From positions 1-64,000 of the forward strand of contig NZ_VLLA01000019.1 in the NCBI RefSeq assembly GCF_007830635.1: a stretch of DNA of 64,000 nucleotides. The letters are read 5' to 3'. A program made the position numbers and the translations under genes. Of the stretch, positions 45,451 to 53,632 are shown in pieces. Below the pieces are notes generated by a model. The model worked only from the letters and a program-made list of their open reading frames with translations, was not told the origin of the DNA and did not search any database. How positions within the stretch are numbered: the first letter of the stretch is position 1; each line of letters begins with the position of its first letter. This DNA comes from Bradyrhizobium huanghuaihaiense. Lineage in GTDB: Bacteria; Pseudomonadota; Alphaproteobacteria; Rhizobiales; Xanthobacteraceae.

Positions 45451-45867
45451 CGGCAGGCCGCCGCGCCGCCCGTGACTCACCGGCAAAGCATCCGAGGGGG
45501 CCGAAAGGCCCTCTCAAAACAAAAAGTGCGAAAACAACCCCATGCACAGTAGAAGACGTGAGCAATCACAGCGGGTTACGGCAGCGCCAAACTGGGCACC
45601 GGCCGGCTGATCGTGAGGGCCGTTTGACTTGTCGGGCAAAACAGTGGCAAAAATGCCATTATTCCGAATTCAGCAATCATCCGACGAGTCGCGCTTTCGG
45701 CGCAGCGCCCGCGTTCCCCTCGATCGCGGCAATGTTCGACGCGTTGTCCTGACGCGAACCGAGGACCACTTCGCTTTGAAAACGCTTGAGGATTGCACCC
45801 CCGCCTCAGGCCCTGTAAACGAACCGCGCACCGTTGCCGGCCGCATTCCCGCGGCCGTCCCGCGGCG
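45451..45867. other. 417-base gene-free stretch before the tRNA
   Basis: It contains a hairpin at about 45494-45514 (GAGGGGGCC-GAAA-GGCCCTCTC), followed by an A-rich stretch AAAACAAAAAG; without a T-run it is a weak terminator at most. Short open frames at 45629-45877 show no protein features. The remaining sequence is more AT-rich than the flanks, with no repeat I can identify. Confidence 0.5.
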
Positions 45868-45943
45868 GGGCCTGTAGCTCAATGGTTAGAGCCGGCCGCT
45901 CATAACGGTCTGGTTGCAGGTTCGAGTCCTGCCGGGCCCACCA
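45868..45943 (+). tRNA. tRNA with CAT anticodon, probably tRNA-Ile2 (lysidine type)
   Basis: A complete cloverleaf is seen: acceptor GGGCCTG pairing with CGGGCCC, D-stem GCTC/GAGC, anticodon stem GGCCG/CGGTC with loop CTCATAA, variable loop TGGTT, T-stem GCAGG/CCTGC with TTCGAGT, discriminator A and encoded CCA at 45941-45943. CAT may be Met or Ile2. The short D-loop AATGGTTA and the TGGTT variable loop resemble E. coli tRNA-Ile2 more than elongator Met, so a lysidine-modified tRNA-Ile reading AUA is preferred. Confidence 0.88.
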
Positions 45944-46286
45944 ATAAATCGATCAAGTGCGGACACTTTGAAAACGACTCGATTTCGTTTTGAGAACGAC
46001 CCGATTTCAGATCCCTCTGATACGACTAATCAATTTCGCCTCGATTTTTTCGCCGATTTTTGAGCGCGAAAAAGCTGAGGGGGTCTTTTCTCGCGGTCGC
46101 GGCTTTCAATCGCATCCCCCGAAGACGTGTAGCGCCGATTGACCAGCCGTCGCCTTTCTGAATCAATCACGCCGATTGTGGGCTGGCTGTAACAACTCGG
46201 GGGCGGGTATGGATTCGATCCTTCGCGTTCTGATGCCCTTCTTCGGCCGCTCCCATCACCGAGGCGGACGGGTGCGCTCTACAATG
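45944..46286. other. 343-base AT-richer stretch between the tRNA and aroQ
   Basis: No gene is supported here. The sequence directly after the tRNA is clearly AT-richer (for example CTCGATTTTTTCGCCGATTTTTG) than the rest of the window, and a hairpin-like TTCTCGCGGTCGCGG region follows. Such a change behind a tRNA 3' end can mark an old integration site. I found no integrase gene and no second copy of the tRNA 3' end within the window. Confidence 0.4.
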
Positions 46287-46736
46287 CTACCCCTTCTTCT
46301 CATCAAGCAGCTTGGCCACGCGACGCAAGCCGAGCAGATAACCTTGGGTGCCGAAGCCTGCGATGACCCCATCCGCTCGTTTGGAGACAAACGAGTGGTG
46401 GCGGAATTCCTCGCGCTTGTGCACATTGGAAATATGGACCTCGATCACTGTCCCCTCGAACGTGTTTAGAGCATCGAGGATCGCGACCGACGTATGGGTG
46501 AAAGCCGCGGGATTCATCACGATCCCGGCAGCCGTCTCGCGCGCCTCGTGGATCCAGTCGATCAGCTCGTATTCCCGGTTGGATTGATGGAAGCGAATCT
46601 CCAGGCCGAGCTCCTTGGCCAGCGCCCGACAATCCCGCTCCACGTCCCCAAGCGTCTCGTGGCCATAGATGTGGGGCTGGCGCTTGCCGAGCAAATTGAG
46701 ATTTGGTCCGTTGAGGACGTAGACAAGACGACTCAT
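46287..46736 (-). CDS. aroQ: type II 3-dehydroquinate dehydratase
   Basis: AroQ interconverts 3-dehydroquinate and 3-dehydroshikimate. The 149-residue protein has [19 protein letters not shown] with the catalytic Tyr in [37 protein letters not shown], and [18 protein letters not shown] with the catalytic His region. It belongs to the dodecameric type II class. It lies at the end of a catabolic-looking operon with two shikimate dehydrogenase genes, which suggests quinate/shikimate breakdown rather than housekeeping synthesis. It follows the ABC ATPase gene after 13 bases. Confidence 0.95.
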   Translation of the reverse strand: MSRLVYVLNGPNLNLLGKRQPHIYGHETLGDVERDCRALAKELGLEIRFHQSNREYELIDWIHEARETAAGIVMNPAAFTHTSVAILDALNTFEGTVIEVHISNVHKREEFRHHSFVSKRADGVIAGFGTQGYLLGLRRVAKLLDEKKG

Positions 46737-46749
46737 GGATGAACTCCAT

Positions 46750-47496
46750 TCAGTGATGGGCAAGGATCTCGCCGAGGAACTGCCTGGTGCGGGCTTGCTG
46801 GGGATTGCGGAAGAATGCGTCGGGCGCGCCTTCTTCGATGATCTGGCCTTCGGCCATGAAGATGACCCGGTCGGCAACCTGGCGGGCAAAGCCCATCTCG
46901 TGGGTGACGCAAATCATGGTCATACCGTCGTTGGCGAGGCCTATCATCGTATCGAGCACCTCCTTGACCATCTCAGGATCGAGTGCCGAGGTCGGTTCGT
47001 CAAACAGCATCACCTTGGGCTGCATGCAGAGCGCGCGCGCGATCGCGACGCGCTGTTGCTGACCGCCCGAAAGCTGAGCCGGATACTTCTCGGCCTGATC
47101 ACCGATGCGGACGCGCTCGAGGTATTTTCGCGCAATCGTTTCCGCCTCGCTCTTGCCGATGCGGCGCGCGCGGATGGGTGCGAGCATACAGTTCTGCAAG
47201 ACCGTCATATGCGGAAAAAGATTGAAGCTCTGAAAGACCATGCCGACGTCCTGACGTACGACATCGATAGCCTTGATGCTGTCGTCAAGCCGATGATCGT
47301 TCACCACGATGCTGCCCTGCTGGATCGGCTCGAGGCGGTTGATGCAGCGGATCAGCGTCGACTTGCCTGAGCCGGACGGACCGCAGAGCACGATCTTCTC
47401 GCCTTTTCGCACGATGAGATCGACGTTGCGGAGAGCCTGGTACCCGCCGTACCACTTCTGCACGCCCTTCATTTCGATCAGGATCTGGTCCTGCAT
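46750..47496 (-). CDS. polar amino acid-type ABC transporter ATP-binding protein
   Basis: The 248-residue ATPase has Walker [20 protein letters not shown]-loop region [20 protein letters not shown], signature [15 protein letters not shown], Walker [21 protein letters not shown] and the H-loop in [15 protein letters not shown]. This is the GlnQ/HisP class, which drives importers for amino acids and some organic acids. It works with the two permeases and the binding protein encoded directly upstream. The start ATG 47496 is preceded by CGGAGACC. Confidence 0.96.
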   Translation of the reverse strand: MQDQILIEMKGVQKWYGGYQALRNVDLIVRKGEKIVLCGPSGSGKSTLIRCINRLEPIQQGSIVVNDHRLDDSIKAIDVVRQDVGMVFQSFNLFPHMTVLQNCMLAPIRARRIGKSEAETIARKYLERVRIGDQAEKYPAQLSGGQQQRVAIARALCMQPKVMLFDEPTSALDPEMVKEVLDTMIGLANDGMTMICVTHEMGFARQVADRVIFMAEGQIIEEGAPDAFFRNPQQARTRQFLGEILAHH

Positions 47497-47553
47497 GCTG
47501 GTCTCCGCCGTTGGGCGGCGGCCGACGCGGATCGCGTCGGCCGCTCGCGGTGG

Positions 47554-48381
47554 CTACTGGACGGTGAAGGGAACGCCGGGGACGGAGTCCGGGAAGACAG
47601 GGACCGGGACCTTCATCCATTTGGCGTAGAAACTGGCCAACTTGCCGTTCGACTTGATCTGGTCGATGAACTTGTTGGCCGTCTCGTTCCACTCCTTCTC
47701 TCCGAGGCGCGTGCAGGCGCCGTTGTACAGAGCGGTAAAGTGAAGTTTGGGCTCGAACCCCAGTTCCGGCTTTGCGGCGTTGAGGCGCTGCGGATAAAAC
47801 AGATTCGCGCCGACGGCCTGGACTTGGCCAGAGAGCAGCGCCTGGATGGTGGCGGCGTCGTCGTCGAATCTGCGGATCTCGGTCCCGGACGGGGCGTTGT
47901 TGGTCACCTGAGTATCCTGCGTGGAGGACCGCGGAACGCCGATGACGAATTTGCTCATGTCGGCATTGCCGTTGATCGGCGTTGCCTGGGCTGCGACCAG
48001 TGTGATCTCGTTGGCGACGTAGGGTTTGGAATACTGCACCGCCTTCGCACGCTCGGGCAGCATGGCCATGGTCGCGAACAGAATGTCGACCCGGCCTGTG
48101 GTCAGCGCCGGAATACGATTGGCCACCGCCAGCGGAACGAACTCGGCCTTCACGCCAAGATATTCAGCGAAGGCCCGTCCCATGTCGGCATCGATGCCAT
48201 CCTGCTTTCCCGAGCTATCGACATAGCCCCAGGGAGGATTGTCGCCCTGAATGCCAATGACGACGACGCCCTTCTTCTTCACGTCTTCCAGAGTGCCGGC
48301 CTGCGATTTGCCTGCGATGGCGATAGCCGCCAACGCCAGCAGCGCGATGCCGAGCTGGCGACGGTTGGGTGAAAACAACAT
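47554..48381 (-). CDS. ABC transporter substrate-binding protein (family 3)
   Basis: The 275-residue precursor has a signal peptide (LGIALLALAAIAIAGKSQAG) and the SBP_bac_3 fold: VVVIGIQGDNPPWGYVDSSG, DGIDADMGRAFAEYLGVKAE, VDILFATMAMLPERAKAVQY and SGQVQAVGANLFYPQRL. It binds the substrate in the periplasm for the permease pair. Family 3 mostly binds polar amino acids, but the gene neighbourhood with aroQ and two aroE-type genes makes a cyclic or aromatic acid such as shikimate or quinate possible. It starts behind an ideal AGGAGGAGATACTC site. Confidence 0.93.
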   Translation of the reverse strand: MLFSPNRRQLGIALLALAAIAIAGKSQAGTLEDVKKKGVVVIGIQGDNPPWGYVDSSGKQDGIDADMGRAFAEYLGVKAEFVPLAVANRIPALTTGRVDILFATMAMLPERAKAVQYSKPYVANEITLVAAQATPINGNADMSKFVIGVPRSSTQDTQVTNNAPSGTEIRRFDDDAATIQALLSGQVQAVGANLFYPQRLNAAKPELGFEPKLHFTALYNGACTRLGEKEWNETANKFIDQIKSNGKLASFYAKWMKVPVPVFPDSVPGVPFTVQ

Positions 48382-48432
48382 GAGTATCTCCTCCTGGTGA
48401 TGGCTGTTTGTGATTGAGCAGGTGCGCCGTTC

Positions 48433-49089
48433 CTACCTTTGACTGGCCAGGGCGAGCCTGGCCTCCATCCGACTGCCCCACCACGACAGTGGCCAGCAGA
48501 GGATGAAGTACATCGCGCCGACCACGCCGAAGACGAGCAAGGGCTGGAAGGTCTGGTTCGATACGATTTGACCGGCGCGGGCGAGTTCGATGAAACCAAC
48601 GATGGCGGCGAGCGACGTGCCCTTGATGAGCTGCACGAGATAGCCGATGGTCGCGGGCAGCGAGATGCGGATTGCCTGCGGCAGCACGATGTCGCGCATG
48701 CGCGACGAATAGTGCAGTCCAAGCGCCATCGCGGCCTCGGTCTGGCCACGCGGCACGGCCTGTATCGCTCCGCGCCAGATCTCACCAAGGAAGGCGGAGG
48801 CATTCACGGTGAAGCCGATCGCCACCGCCACGAAGGCGTCGAGCTTCAGCCCGGTGAGCGCCAATCCATAGTACACGACGAAAAGCTGCAGCAGCAGCGG
48901 AGTGCCCTGGAACAACCCGATGTAAATGCGGGTGATCCACTCCACGCCCCTATGACCACAGGTACGCAGCAATGCTACAGCCAGACCCGCCGTGCAGCCG
49001 CCCACAAACGCAACCAGCGTCAGCAGCATCGTCCATTGCAGACCACGCAGCAGGAAGCCGAACTCAGGAAGGCCAAAATGCGGTGTCAT
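48433..49089 (-). CDS. ABC transporter permease, HisM/GlnP family (1)
   Basis: The 218-residue membrane protein has five predicted helices and the EAA-like loop LGLHYSSRMRDIVLPQAIRI, which contacts the ATPase. FQGTPLLLQLFVVYYGLALT is the typical segment of His/Glu/Gln/Arg permeases. It pairs with the next permease to form the channel. The start ATG 49089 has GGGAG upstream. Confidence 0.93.
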   Translation of the reverse strand: MTPHFGLPEFGFLLRGLQWTMLLTLVAFVGGCTAGLAVALLRTCGHRGVEWITRIYIGLFQGTPLLLQLFVVYYGLALTGLKLDAFVAVAIGFTVNASAFLGEIWRGAIQAVPRGQTEAAMALGLHYSSRMRDIVLPQAIRISLPATIGYLVQLIKGTSLAAIVGFIELARAGQIVSNQTFQPLLVFGVVGAMYFILCWPLSWWGSRMEARLALASQR

Positions 49090-49099
49090 GATCGCTCCC

Positions 49100-49768
49100 T
49101 CAGCGTGTCGGATATGAGAAGAAGCGGTGAGAGACGACGGCGAAGCCCAGCATCAAGAGCCAGGAGATCGCGAGGTAGAGGAAGGTGACGAAGAAATAGA
49201 CCTCGAAGCTGCGGAACGTGTCGCTTTCGATGCGCTGCGCAACCGATGTCAATTCGTAGGCCGATACCGCCGAACAGATCGATGAGGTCAGCGTCAGCAT
49301 GATGAACTGCCCCGTCAGCGAGGGGTAGATCGCGCGAAGCGCGGGCTTGAGCACAATGAACCGGAATACCTGCCCTTTGTGCAGTCCGAGCGCATAGCCG
49401 GCTTCCACCTGTCCTTTATGAATGGACTGTACCCCGCCGCGGATGATCTCGATGGCGTAGGCGCCACCATTGACGCCGAGCGCGATGATGGCGGTGGCGG
49501 TCGGATTGAGCTTCAATCCGATGAGCGGCAGGGCGAAGAAGAGAAAGAAGATCTGCACCAGGAAAGGCGTATTGCGCACGATCTCGACAAAGCCGATCAC
49601 GAGAGCACGCATCCAAGCCGCCTTCGAATCGCGTGCCGCGACGCCGGCGACGCCGATCATCATTGCGAGCGTCATGCCGGCAAGCGCCAGGGCCAACGTT
49701 CCCACGCACCCCCACAGCAGGGCCGGCATCGCGTGCCAAACCACCGAGAAATCGAGCGTATAGCCCAT
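49100..49768 (-). CDS. ABC transporter permease, HisM/GlnP family (2)
   Basis: The 222-residue membrane protein is the second channel half. It has IVRNTPFLVQIFFLFFALPL in the conserved helix and the ATPase-contacting loop ALGLHKGQVFRFIVLKPALR. It lies ten bases upstream of the other permease, and the ribosome site GAGGAAACG precedes its start. Together with binding protein and ATPase it makes a full import system. Confidence 0.93.
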   Translation of the reverse strand: MGYTLDFSVVWHAMPALLWGCVGTLALALAGMTLAMMIGVAGVAARDSKAAWMRALVIGFVEIVRNTPFLVQIFFLFFALPLIGLKLNPTATAIIALGVNGGAYAIEIIRGGVQSIHKGQVEAGYALGLHKGQVFRFIVLKPALRAIYPSLTGQFIMLTLTSSICSAVSAYELTSVAQRIESDTFRSFEVYFFVTFLYLAISWLLMLGFAVVSHRFFSYPTR

Positions 49769-49819
49769 CTTGCGTTTCCTCTCGGGCGTTGTGCGTGCCG
49801 CTCGCCCATCGGCCGGGTG

Positions 49820-50683
49820 TTACCCTCCCAGGGATGCGAAAGTGGCGAAGAAAACGTCTGGATCAGGTGAGATGCCCGTGAACAGGCGGAATGCTTCGGT
49901 GCCCTGGAAGATCGCCATGCCACCACCATCGACGGTGCGGCAGCCGAGGGCACGCGCCGCGCGCAGCAGGGCGGTTTCCAGCGGGAAGTAGACGATCTCA
50001 GCGACCCACAGATCGGGACGCAGCAGAGCCGTCGGCAGCGGCGTGCCCGGATATTTGTCCATGCCGATCGGCGTCGCGTTGACAATTCCGTCTGCCGCAG
50101 CAACGGCGGCCGCGACATCCTGGCCGACCTTCAAGCGCCCTTCTGCAAATCGCGGGGACAAGCCGTCGACCACATTCTGCGCCTTGGCCGGGTCGACGTC
50201 GATGATGGTCAACTCCCGCACGCCGAGCTTCATCAGCGCGAAAGCGACCGCCGCTCCTGCACCGCCGGCGCCGAATTGGACGACACGACCGAGCGATGCA
50301 CCCTGCATGTTACGGCGAAAGTTCTCGGCGAAGCCGAACCAGTCGGTGTTGTGGCCGATGATTCGGCCATTCCTGACGACCACGGTGTTCACGGCACCAA
50401 GCGCCTCCGCGTCAGGCGAAAGCTCATCCAGGAGCGGAATGATCGCCTGCTTGCAGGGATGGGTCACGTTCAGCCCGTCAAAGCCCATCCACTTTGCCGC
50501 CGTCAGCAATTCCGGCAGCGCTTCGGCACCGAGCTTCAACTCAGTCAGGTCAATCTTCTTGTAGAGATAACGGATGCCCGCGGCGTCAGCGGCCGCTTCA
50601 TGCATAGGCGGAGTGCGTGACGCCGCGATGCCGCTCCCGATCAGGCCGACGAGAAAGCTGGACTTCTGATGCATGGTCGGCAT
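49820..50683 (-). CDS. quinate/shikimate dehydrogenase-like protein
   Basis: This 287-residue protein belongs to the shikimate dehydrogenase superfamily. It has SRTPPMHEAAADAAGI in the substrate domain, GFDGLNVTHPCKQAIIPLLD with the catalytic Lys, EALGAVNTVV, the catalytic Asp in GHNTDWFGFAENF, and FGAGGAGAAVAFALMKLGV for NAD(P). The front part (SGIAASRTPPMHE) and the extended length resemble the quinate/shikimate dehydrogenases used in catabolism (QsuD/YdiB-like) more than biosynthetic AroE. It would oxidise quinate or shikimate with NAD(P)+. A second aroE-type gene lies directly upstream. Confidence 0.9.
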   Translation of the reverse strand: MPTMHQKSSFLVGLIGSGIAASRTPPMHEAAADAAGIRYLYKKIDLTELKLGAEALPELLTAAKWMGFDGLNVTHPCKQAIIPLLDELSPDAEALGAVNTVVVRNGRIIGHNTDWFGFAENFRRNMQGASLGRVVQFGAGGAGAAVAFALMKLGVRELTIIDVDPAKAQNVVDGLSPRFAEGRLKVGQDVAAAVAAADGIVNATPIGMDKYPGTPLPTALLRPDLWVAEIVYFPLETALLRAARALGCRTVDGGGMAIFQGTEAFRLFTGISPDPDVFFATFASLGG

Positions 50684-50689
50684 CGCCCG

Positions 50690-51517
50690 TCAGCTCAAAG
50701 GGACAGTCAGCTCGGCGATGACCTGAGCCGTGCTCGGTCGAACGCCGCGCCACCAGGCAAAAGCTTCCGCCGCCTGCTCGACCAGCATGCCGACGCCGTC
50801 CGCCAGCTTGGCTACGCCTTCGGCGCGGGCCGCTTGCAGAAAGGGAGTGAGCCCCTTGCCATAGGCGAGTTCGTACGCCAGCTCCGCACCGCGGAAGACG
50901 TTGCCTGGAAGCGGCGGCAACTCACCCCGCAGGCTGGCCGATGTCGCGTTGACCACGACGTCATAGCCTTCGGCGAGATCGGCCAGTTCAGCATAGCCGC
51001 TGACGATCAGGGGACCGAAACCGGCGAACTCTTCGGCCAATGCCACAGCCTTCGATAAGGTACGATTGACGAGAACCAACTCGGATGGCTCCTGACGCAG
51101 GAACGGCAGTAGCGCGCCACGCGCTGCTCCTCCAGCGCCGAGCATCAGGACGCGGCGGCCGGTCATTTTGACGCCGAGATTGACGGTGATGTCACGCACG
51201 AGGCCGATCCCGTCGAAATTCTCGGCAACGATCCGATCGCCGTCGAACTTCAGGCAGTTTGCAGCGCCTGCTCGTTTGGCGCTCTCCGAAAGCTCGTTTG
51301 CGTAGGCGAAGGCATCGAGCTTGAACGGGGCGGTGATGTTCAGCCCCTTGGCGCCCTCTGTCCGGAATTGATCAACCCGCTCGTTGAAACCATTGAGGGG
51401 GCCCTCGATCGCCTCATAGACAAGGTCCTGTCCCGTCATTCTGGCGAAAGTGCCATGGATGAGAGGTGATTTGCTGAAGCCGATCGGATTGCCGATCACC
51501 GCATACCGGTCGCTCAT
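50690..51517 (-). CDS. aroE: shikimate dehydrogenase
   Basis: The 275-residue protein has the classical AroE pattern: YAVIGNPIGFSKSPLIHGTF, AKGLNITAPFKLDAFAYANE with the catalytic Lys, RAGAANCLKF, NFDGIGLVRDI with the catalytic Asp, and MLGAGGAARGALLPFL with VLVNRTLSKA for NADP. The reaction is shikimate to 3-dehydroshikimate, reversible. It lies in the middle of the operon, three bases after the CoA-transferase stop region, and a housekeeping copy is expected elsewhere in the genome. Two shikimate dehydrogenases side by side suggest different substrate or cofactor preference. Confidence 0.93.
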   Translation of the reverse strand: MSDRYAVIGNPIGFSKSPLIHGTFARMTGQDLVYEAIEGPLNGFNERVDQFRTEGAKGLNITAPFKLDAFAYANELSESAKRAGAANCLKFDGDRIVAENFDGIGLVRDITVNLGVKMTGRRVLMLGAGGAARGALLPFLRQEPSELVLVNRTLSKAVALAEEFAGFGPLIVSGYAELADLAEGYDVVVNATSASLRGELPPLPGNVFRGAELAYELAYGKGLTPFLQAARAEGVAKLADGVGMLVEQAAEAFAWWRGVRPSTAQVIAELTVPLS

Positions 51518-51520
51518 CGC

Positions 51521-52762
51521 TCACTCCCGCACTGCGACTTCGTTGTAGAGGACCCCGTCACGCACCATCGCCTCGACGAGGTCGGCCGAGAGTCCCAGCG
51601 ACTCTGCAATGCGGCGATTGTCCTGGCCGAGCAGCGGCGCTGGGGTACGCACGGTGGTGTCGCAATCGGAGAACCGGAACGGCAGGTTCGGCAACGTCAC
51701 CTTGCCGAGCACAGGATGCTCCTGCTCGACCAACATGCCGCGCGCGTGGATCTGCGGATCGTTCACGACCTCTTTGATGGTCTGCACGGGAGCTGACGGC
51801 ACACCTGCTTCGTCGAGTGCCGCTAGGCAGGCATCGCGAGACGGCTGCGACAATGTCCAGTTGCGCACGATGTCCATCGCTTCGGCATAATGGGCGTTCC
51901 GCGCGGCAGGCGTGGTGAAGCGTTCGTCGGATGACAAGCTGCTTCCCCCAATCAGTGTCGCCAATCGTCGCCACGCATCATCGACTTGCGCGGCGATGAC
52001 AAGATTGCCGTCCTTTGCCGGAAAGACGCCGTAGACGGTCGAATCTGGCTGTCCGCTTCCGGTCTGCTTCGGCAGGTCGGTACCGCCGGAGAGGAAGTAG
52101 CGCTGCACCGCATAGTCGTGCATCGAGACCATGCAGTCGTACAGCGCCAGATCGATGTGTTGACCGCGCCGGGACGACGCGCGGCCGACCAGCGCGGCAT
52201 TGATGGCAGCCACGCCGTGAATGCCGGTGTACATGTCGGCCAATGGCATCCGCAGCAGCGGCGGCGCTTCGCCGGGATTGCCCAGTTGCGCCAGAGCGCC
52301 CGACATCGCCTCTGCGATCAGGCCGAAGCCCGGACGGTCGGCATAGGGACCGGTGTGGCCATAGGCGGAGACCGAACAGTAGATCAGTCCGGGATTGCGC
52401 GCCGACAGCGTCTTGTAACCGAGCCCGAGGCGTTCGAGTGCGCCGGGGCGGTAGTTCTCGATGAAGACATCGGCCGTGTCGACCAGCTTCATCATCATGT
52501 CGAGGCCACGCCTGTCGCGCAGATCGATGCACAGGCCCTGCTTGCCCATGTTCTGCTGCAGGAAGTAGCCGGATTGTCCGTCCTTGAAATAGCCGTGGGC
52601 GCGACCCGCATCGCCTTGCTTCGGACGCTCCACCTTGATGACCTCAGCGCCCATCGCGGCGAGGCAACGGCCCATGAACGGGCCTGCGAGAAAATGGCTG
52701 TAGTCGATGACGCGAATGCCTTTGAGCGGCAGATCTTGGAGCGGCAGATCTTGTGCGGTCAT
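51521..52762 (-). CDS. CaiB/BaiF family (class III) CoA-transferase
   Basis: The 413-residue protein moves CoA between carboxylic acids through an aspartyl intermediate. It has KGIRVIDYSHFLAGPFMGRC at the start, GAEVIKVERPKQGDAGR, FFLQQN-type segment QSGYFLQQNMGKQGLCIDLR, ENYRPGALERLGLGY, and the catalytic Asp probably in MPLADMYTGIHGVAAINAAL. It overlaps the MaoC gene by four bases (ATGA). With MaoC it suggests a CoA-thioester step in the pathway encoded here. The long open frame upstream of ATG 52762 is a shadow of MaoC. Confidence 0.93.
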   Translation of the reverse strand: MTAQDLPLQDLPLKGIRVIDYSHFLAGPFMGRCLAAMGAEVIKVERPKQGDAGRAHGYFKDGQSGYFLQQNMGKQGLCIDLRDRRGLDMMMKLVDTADVFIENYRPGALERLGLGYKTLSARNPGLIYCSVSAYGHTGPYADRPGFGLIAEAMSGALAQLGNPGEAPPLLRMPLADMYTGIHGVAAINAALVGRASSRRGQHIDLALYDCMVSMHDYAVQRYFLSGGTDLPKQTGSGQPDSTVYGVFPAKDGNLVIAAQVDDAWRRLATLIGGSSLSSDERFTTPAARNAHYAEAMDIVRNWTLSQPSRDACLAALDEAGVPSAPVQTIKEVVNDPQIHARGMLVEQEHPVLGKVTLPNLPFRFSDCDTTVRTPAPLLGQDNRRIAESLGLSADLVEAMVRDGVLYNEVAVRE

Positions 52763-53229
52763 GCCTGCCCTCCCGCGACGCTGGTCTTCGGGCGCATCGG
52801 AATCATCAGCCGGTGCTCGCCTAGCTGCACCACTTCGCCGCGCTGGTTGATTAGCTCCGAGGGCAGCACCACGATGCCCCACCCTTCCCGCTTCGTGGCG
52901 CGCATTGAACCAACGCGGAACTTCACATGTACGGTGTCGCCGAGCTTGATCGGCAGCTTGAAATCCCATGTCCAGCCCAGCGACATTCCCGGGAGGAAGC
53001 GGTAGTCGGCACGGGTCTTCAAACCATCGGCCAGCGACAGACCAAACAGCCCGTGCGCGACGCGCGTACCGAATGGTGTAGTCCTGGCGTATTCCTCGTC
53101 GACATGGACCGGCGTGAAATCGCCCGTCAGCTCGGCGTAGGCGTTCACCATCGTTTCGGTAACCGTCACTGAGGGAGTGACGCATTCGTCACCGACCCTG
53201 GCATCGTCCCAGTAGCGCTCATCGGTCAT
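52759..53229 (-). CDS. MaoC-family (hot-dog) hydratase
   Basis: The 156-residue protein has a single hot-dog domain with the hydratase-2 motif as AYAELTGDFTPVHVDEEYAR (Asp and His active pair) and GTRVAHGLFGLSLADGL. It would add water to an enoyl-CoA, matching the CoA-transferase that follows. Such pairs occur in mesaconyl- and itaconyl-type pathways, but the sequence alone does not name the substrate. Confidence 0.9.
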   Translation of the reverse strand: MTDERYWDDARVGDECVTPSVTVTETMVNAYAELTGDFTPVHVDEEYARTTPFGTRVAHGLFGLSLADGLKTRADYRFLPGMSLGWTWDFKLPIKLGDTVHVKFRVGSMRATKREGWGIVVLPSELINQRGEVVQLGEHRLMIPMRPKTSVAGGQA

Positions 53230-53241
53230 GTCGCGTGTTCC

Positions 53242-53628
53242 TTAGGCCCGTGGATCGATCGCCAGCGCCGCTTCCACGGCACCCGCACTGGCTTGCAAGA
53301 TTTCGACGTTCAGCCCGCCCGGCAGCTCGAGCCAGTTCGGCCCGGCGGGCAGTGCTTTAGCGCCCCACGCGGCAGCTCGGGCGAGCACACCTTCGTAATC
53401 GTCGACCATGATGCCGAGATGGGCGAGACGGCCCTCCGGTCCGACGAAGTTCGGATCCTCGATGAGTTGCACGCTTCCGAGCACCCATACCTGACGCGGG
53501 CGCGGGCCATCGGCGGGTTGCTCGTCGCGGATGGCGAGACCAAGCACCTCACGAAAGAAGTCGACGTGACGATCAACATCCGGCACGCGAATCGCGACGT
53601 GCTCGACATAAGCGCGGGGCAACGACAT
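53242..53628 (-). CDS. VOC (glyoxalase/dioxygenase fold) protein
   Basis: The 128-residue protein is one VOC module: YVEHVAIRVPDVDRHVDFFR with a metal-type His, VQLIEDPNFVG, LAHLGIMVDDYEGVLARAA with a second His, and GLNVEILQAS with a Glu. His, His and Glu are in the right places for a metal centre. Members are lyases, isomerases, epimerases or dioxygenases, so no reaction is assigned. It lies between the MaoC and ketopantoate-reductase-like genes in the operon. Confidence 0.85.
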   Translation of the reverse strand: MSLPRAYVEHVAIRVPDVDRHVDFFREVLGLAIRDEQPADGPRPRQVWVLGSVQLIEDPNFVGPEGRLAHLGIMVDDYEGVLARAAAWGAKALPAGPNWLELPGGLNVEILQASAGAVEAALAIDPRA

Positions 53629-53632
53629 CGTC

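Noticed and set aside
45494-45514. Intrinsic terminator behind the Bug protein gene
   Set aside because: The hairpin is good but is followed by A residues on the plus strand, and there is no T-run.
45629-45877. Small protein before the tRNA
   Set aside because: The frame runs into the tRNA gene and has no start site or recognisable composition.
45868-45943. Elongator or initiator tRNA-Met
   Set aside because: The first acceptor base pair is normal G-C, so it is no initiator; D-loop and variable loop resemble tRNA-Ile2 more. Elongator Met cannot be fully excluded.
51521-53185. A 554-codon CoA-transferase with an N-terminal extension
   Set aside because: The extension is the shadow of the MaoC gene; the CoA-transferase pattern begins at ATG 52762, in an ATGA overlap with MaoC.
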